Part shown: positions 36,056-38,506 of the stretch, one piece after another
Position numbering within the stretch: position 1 is the first letter of the stretch
Layout of the letters: each line of letters opens with the position of its first letter
Assembly: GCF_025363195.1 (NCBI RefSeq)
Contig: NZ_JANYEK010000109.1
Span: forward strand, 1-38,506
Source of the DNA: Sphingomonas sp.
Lineage (GTDB): Bacteria; Pseudomonadota; Alphaproteobacteria; Sphingomonadales; Sphingomonadaceae
Reading direction: 5' to 3'
Length of the DNA stretch: 38,506 nt
Notes under the pieces: generated by a model
Told to the model about the DNA's origin: nothing
The model's input: only the letters and a program-made list of their open reading frames with translations
Databases searched by the model: none
Made by a program: the position numbers and the translations under genes

Positions 36056-36143
36056 CAGTGCTTCCGCTGCAATTCCTCTCCCCCGGGATGCAGCGGGGGA
36101 CGGACGCCGGATTTACCTCCCCCCAGAATGCGGCCCCGTCCGG

Positions 36144-36167
36144 CCCCTCCCGCTTCGGCGGGAGGGG
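36144..36167. repeat. Stable TTCG-loop hairpin between pirin and wrbA
   Basis: CCCCTCCCGC - TTCG - GCGGGAGGGG is a perfect 10-bp stem with a tetraloop. A weaker hairpin (TCCCCCG/CGGGGGA, 36079-36100) lies before it. Together they look like an intergenic repeat pair; they could also partly terminate the pirin transcript. Confidence 0.7.
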
Positions 36168-36211
36168 ATTCCCCTTCGACCGATCTGACCCCGATTTTAA
36201 GGAGACTGAAA

Positions 36212-36814
36212 ATGACCAAGGTCCTCGTTCTGTATTATTCGTCCTACGGCCATATCGAACAGATGGCTGATGCCGTTGCCGAGGGCGCACGCTCCGGTGG
36301 GGCCGAGGTCGATATCCGCCGCGTACCCGAAACCGCACCGGCCGAAGTGGCCAAGGCCGCACATTTCAAGACCGATACCGCGCATGAAGAGATTGGAGAC
36401 GTCAACATTCTGGCCGATTACGATGCGATCGTCATCGGCGCGCCGACCCGCTTCGGCCGCATGCCGAGCCAAATGGCGTCATTCCTCGATCAGGCCGGTG
36501 GCCTGTGGATGCGCAGCGCGCTGAACGGCAAGGTCGGAGGTGCTTTCACCTCGACCGCCAGCCAGCATGGTGGGCAGGAGACGACATTGTTTTCGATCAT
36601 CACCAATTTGCTGCATTTCGGGATGACCATCGTCGGGCTCGATTACGGGTTCCAGGGCCAGATGGGCTTGAACGAGGTCAAGGGCGGGTCGCCTTATGGT
36701 GCGACGACGATCGCCGATGGCGACGGCAGCCGCCAGCCGAGCCAGGTCGAACTGGACGGTGCGCGCTATCAGGGCAAGCGGATCGCCGAAGTGGCGGCCA
36801 AGCTGATCGCCTGA
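36212..36814 (+). CDS. wrbA: NAD(P)H:quinone oxidoreductase WrbA
   Basis: FMN-dependent two-electron quinone reductase of the flavodoxin fold, protecting against redox-cycling quinones. At 200 residues it has the full pattern: [22 protein letters not shown] (broken for reading), [21 protein letters not shown], and the FMN loop [13 protein letters not shown]. The active-site region [22 protein letters not shown] and [21 protein letters not shown] close it. AAGGAG sits 10 bases before ATG 36212; the frame extension upstream crosses a repeat and was dropped. It is downstream of pirin and the divergent LysR regulator. Confidence 0.96.
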   Translation: MTKVLVLYYSSYGHIEQMADAVAEGARSGGAEVDIRRVPETAPAEVAKAAHFKTDTAHEEIGDVNILADYDAIVIGAPTRFGRMPSQMASFLDQAGGLWMRSALNGKVGGAFTSTASQHGGQETTLFSIITNLLHFGMTIVGLDYGFQGQMGLNEVKGGSPYGATTIADGDGSRQPSQVELDGARYQGKRIAEVAAKLIA

Positions 36815-36905
36815 TCGAAACGCTGGCGCGCCTCTGACCTAGGGGCGCGCCCGCACCCTGAACAATCTTGGATCTTACGCCTCTCAAGCAAGCGTTCACC
36901 TTCCT

Positions 36906-37003
36906 CTTCCCCGGCGAACGCCCGGGTCCAGTTGCCACGGTGGAAAGGGAATGCTTCCATTATTGTGATCCGTGCGACTGGGCCCCGGCGTTCGCCGGGG
37001 AAG
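36906..37003. repeat. Inverted repeat pair after wrbA
   Basis: Left arm 36906-36932 (CTTCCCCGGCGAACGCCCGG...) and right arm 36977-37003 (...GGCGTTCGCCGGGGAAG) are inverted near-copies with a 44-base centre. This is the largest intergenic gap of the window (36815-37077); nothing else is recognised in it. Confidence 0.75.
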
Positions 37004-37077
37004 CGGCCTTGTTTGAAGGAGATGATCACTGTCGATATCTCCCCGGCCAAGTTCCGGGAGGTATTGGTGGGCGTTGA

Positions 37078-37932
37078 TCAGAGACGCGTCAGGATTGCCG
37101 GCGGCTTCGGAGGGATCGTCGCCGGCACGCCCTCCGCGGGTGGCACATTCTGGCGCTGTGCCGGTGGCAGCGGCGGGCCAATCGACGGGTTGGGGATCGC
37201 GTCGAGCCAGGGGGCGGACGCATCGGTGATCGCCGGACTGGCGGGAAAGTTCATCCGCGCTATCGCGAACAACGCCCGCGCGCGATCGGCGCCCGGCGTG
37301 GTGATCGCACTTCCAACCCAGCGCCAGTGCCACGGCTCCCATGTCACGTTCTGCGCATTGCCGGACGGGAAGGACAGTTCGAAGCCGAAGCCCGGTGCGT
37401 TGGCGAGCAACCATTTCCCCGCAACCGTCGAGGCGATGCACGGCTCGACATCCGGGCAGTCGCGCGACGGGCGGATGCCGAAATCGATCGCATAGCCGGT
37501 GGCATGTTCGCTGTAACCGGGCGGGCCGACCGCGCGGGCGCGCTCGGCGGCGTCCTTGCAGCGTTTGGTCGGCCCGATCTGGCTGCAGAACACACCACGT
37601 TGGCGCGCGATGGTGCGATAGCAGGAAATCGCGTGCAATTGCCCGGCGACGCCCGGTACCCCCGAAGCGGCGTGGAGCAGCCGGACGAGATCGGGGGCGG
37701 CATCGCGGTGGATCAGGCACGGCTGGCCGACCGCAAAGCCGGGCGGGGCGGGGACGAGATCGCTGGCCGCGACCTGTTGATACGGCAGATGACCGAGGAC
37801 GCGGCCGTCCGGTCCGGGCAAGGCGGTCTGTCCGGCGCACAGCTGCTCGGGTGCCGCCGCCGCCATCGCCACGGCGGGAAACAGGCCGACGATCCACGAA
37901 ACGATCGATATTGTAGGCTTGCCGCGGCTCAT
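37078..37932 (-). CDS. Secreted D-alanyl-D-alanine carboxypeptidase-like protein (M15B)
   Basis: Predicted periplasmic zinc peptidase trimming peptidoglycan stem peptides, of the VanY/extensin-like group. After a signal region (ISIVSWIVGLFPAVAMAAA) the M15 domain shows SCYRTIARQRGVFC and the zinc motif PGYSEHATGYAIDFG. With the start at 37932, the ligands are H143, D150 and H202 (WEPWHWRW), and E199 is the catalytic base. The Pro-rich C-terminal 40 residues look disordered. The frame allows upstream starts at 37953 and 37992, but ATG 37932 gives a normal signal peptide. It is divergent from the pseudouridine synthase gene. Confidence 0.87.
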   Translation of the reverse strand: MSRGKPTISIVSWIVGLFPAVAMAAAAPEQLCAGQTALPGPDGRVLGHLPYQQVAASDLVPAPPGFAVGQPCLIHRDAAPDLVRLLHAASGVPGVAGQLHAISCYRTIARQRGVFCSQIGPTKRCKDAAERARAVGPPGYSEHATGYAIDFGIRPSRDCPDVEPCIASTVAGKWLLANAPGFGFELSFPSGNAQNVTWEPWHWRWVGSAITTPGADRARALFAIARMNFPASPAITDASAPWLDAIPNPSIGPPLPPAQRQNVPPAEGVPATIPPKPPAILTRL

Positions 37933-37982
37933 CACTAGGTGTTTCTCTGGCATGGCAGCGCGCGCGGTGGCAAGGGGGCGGG

Positions 37983-38506
37983 ATGCTTGCAAATCATGTT
38001 CTTTTTCTCGACGGCGAAGCGCTGGTCATCGACAAGCCTGCCGGCCTGCCGGTGGACCGACCGCGCGATGGCTCCATCTCCCTCGAAAATCACCTCGACG
38101 GGTTGAAATTCGGCTTTCGCCGCTGGCCGCATCCGGTGCACCGGCTCGACCGCGACACGTCCGGGTGCCTGTTGATGTCGCGCAACCCCAAGGCACATGC
38201 GCGCTTTCAACAGGCGTTCGAGCAGGGGTTGGTGATCAAGCGATATCTCGCCGTGCTGGAGGGTGTGCCCGAGGGCGAGAGCGGGCTGATCGATCTGGCG
38301 CTGGCGAAGGTGAGCAGCGCGGAGGAGGGCTGGCGCATGGTCGGCGATCCCGCGGGCAAGGCGGCGCGAACCGGCTGGCGCGTGCTGGCGGTAAAAGACG
38401 GGCGCAGTTTCGTCGAGTTCATGCCGCAGACCGGGCGGACGCATCAAATTCGCGTCCATGCCGCCGAGGCGCTGGGCGCGCCGGTGGTGGGCGATCCGAT
38501 CTATGG
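37983..38506 (+). CDS. RluA-family RNA pseudouridine synthase (3' end missing)
   Basis: Enzyme converting uridine to pseudouridine in rRNA and/or tRNA. The visible 174 residues have VLFLDGEALVIDKPAGLPVD (broken here), the catalytic motif HRLDRDTSG with D56, RYLAVLEG and FMPQTGRTHQIRVHAAEALG, then GDPIY at the window edge. There is no S4 domain before the catalytic domain, which points to a short RluA- or TruC-like member; the exact uridine cannot be named. ATG 37983 begins the typical sequence. The gene runs off the window in frame. Confidence 0.9.
   Translation, partial: MLANHVLFLDGEALVIDKPAGLPVDRPRDGSISLENHLDGLKFGFRRWPHPVHRLDRDTSGCLLMSRNPKAHARFQQAFEQGLVIKRYLAVLEGVPEGESGLIDLALAKVSSAEEGWRMVGDPAGKAARTGWRVLAVKDGRSFVEFMPQTGRTHQIRVHAAEALGAPVVGDPIY

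Overview
The window reads as ordinary chromosome of a Sphingomonas-like alphaproteobacterium. The grounds are GC-rich coding sequence, a CtrA cell-cycle regulator with its own TTAA-N7-TTAA box, a PhoK-type alkaline phosphatase of the kind known from Sphingomonas, a MetH split into two genes behind an ArsR-methyltransferase regulator, and many short paired inverted repeats between genes. No tRNA, rRNA, CRISPR array, phage or classical insertion sequence was seen. No gene-free stretch exceeds 300 bases; the largest (about 260 bases, 36815-37077) holds one of the repeat pairs.

Layout. 1-4390: translation operon ffh-rpsP-rimM-[vapB-vapC]-trmD-rplS, closed by a strong terminator. A complete type II toxin-antitoxin pair sits between rimM and trmD, with its own promoter and twin-palindrome operator in the end of rimM. 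4416-9820: a short-chain dehydrogenase, a TonB-like protein, an unknown polytopic membrane protein, the DNA repair glycosylase Tag and a DUF418 membrane protein. 9847-13630: a secreted dipeptidyl-peptidase IV-like S9 peptidase, an aldo/keto reductase and two tiny lipoproteins. 13715-19516: methionine/one-carbon operon sahR-metF-metH(N)-metH(C) behind a promoter whose spacer and -10 form a 22-bp palindrome. 19593-24466: a secreted beta-helix protein, PhoK and a DsbD/ScsB-type thiol:disulfide interchange protein. 24620-27910: an ATP-grasp / alpha-E / transglutaminase-like trio whose transglutaminase has Pro where the catalytic Cys belongs. 27955-32960: leucyl/arginyl-tRNA-protein transferase, threonine ammonia-lyase, a 3-hydroxyisobutyrate-type dehydrogenase and a secreted amidohydrolase. 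32976-33380: a GIY-YIG nuclease gene bracketed by inverted copies of a REP-like repeat. 33476-38506: ctrA, a LysR regulator divergent from pirin and wrbA, an M15-type carboxypeptidase and the start of an RluA-family pseudouridine synthase, cut by the window end.

The most unusual points are the GIY-YIG gene framed by inverted CCGGA-N5-TCCGG repeats, with a 98-bp gene-less relative 1.6 kb away that reaches the start region of the amidohydrolase gene; the toxin-antitoxin module wired into the rpsP-rimM-trmD-rplS operon; and the apparently dead transglutaminase. All functional names come from recognising motifs by eye; no database search was run.
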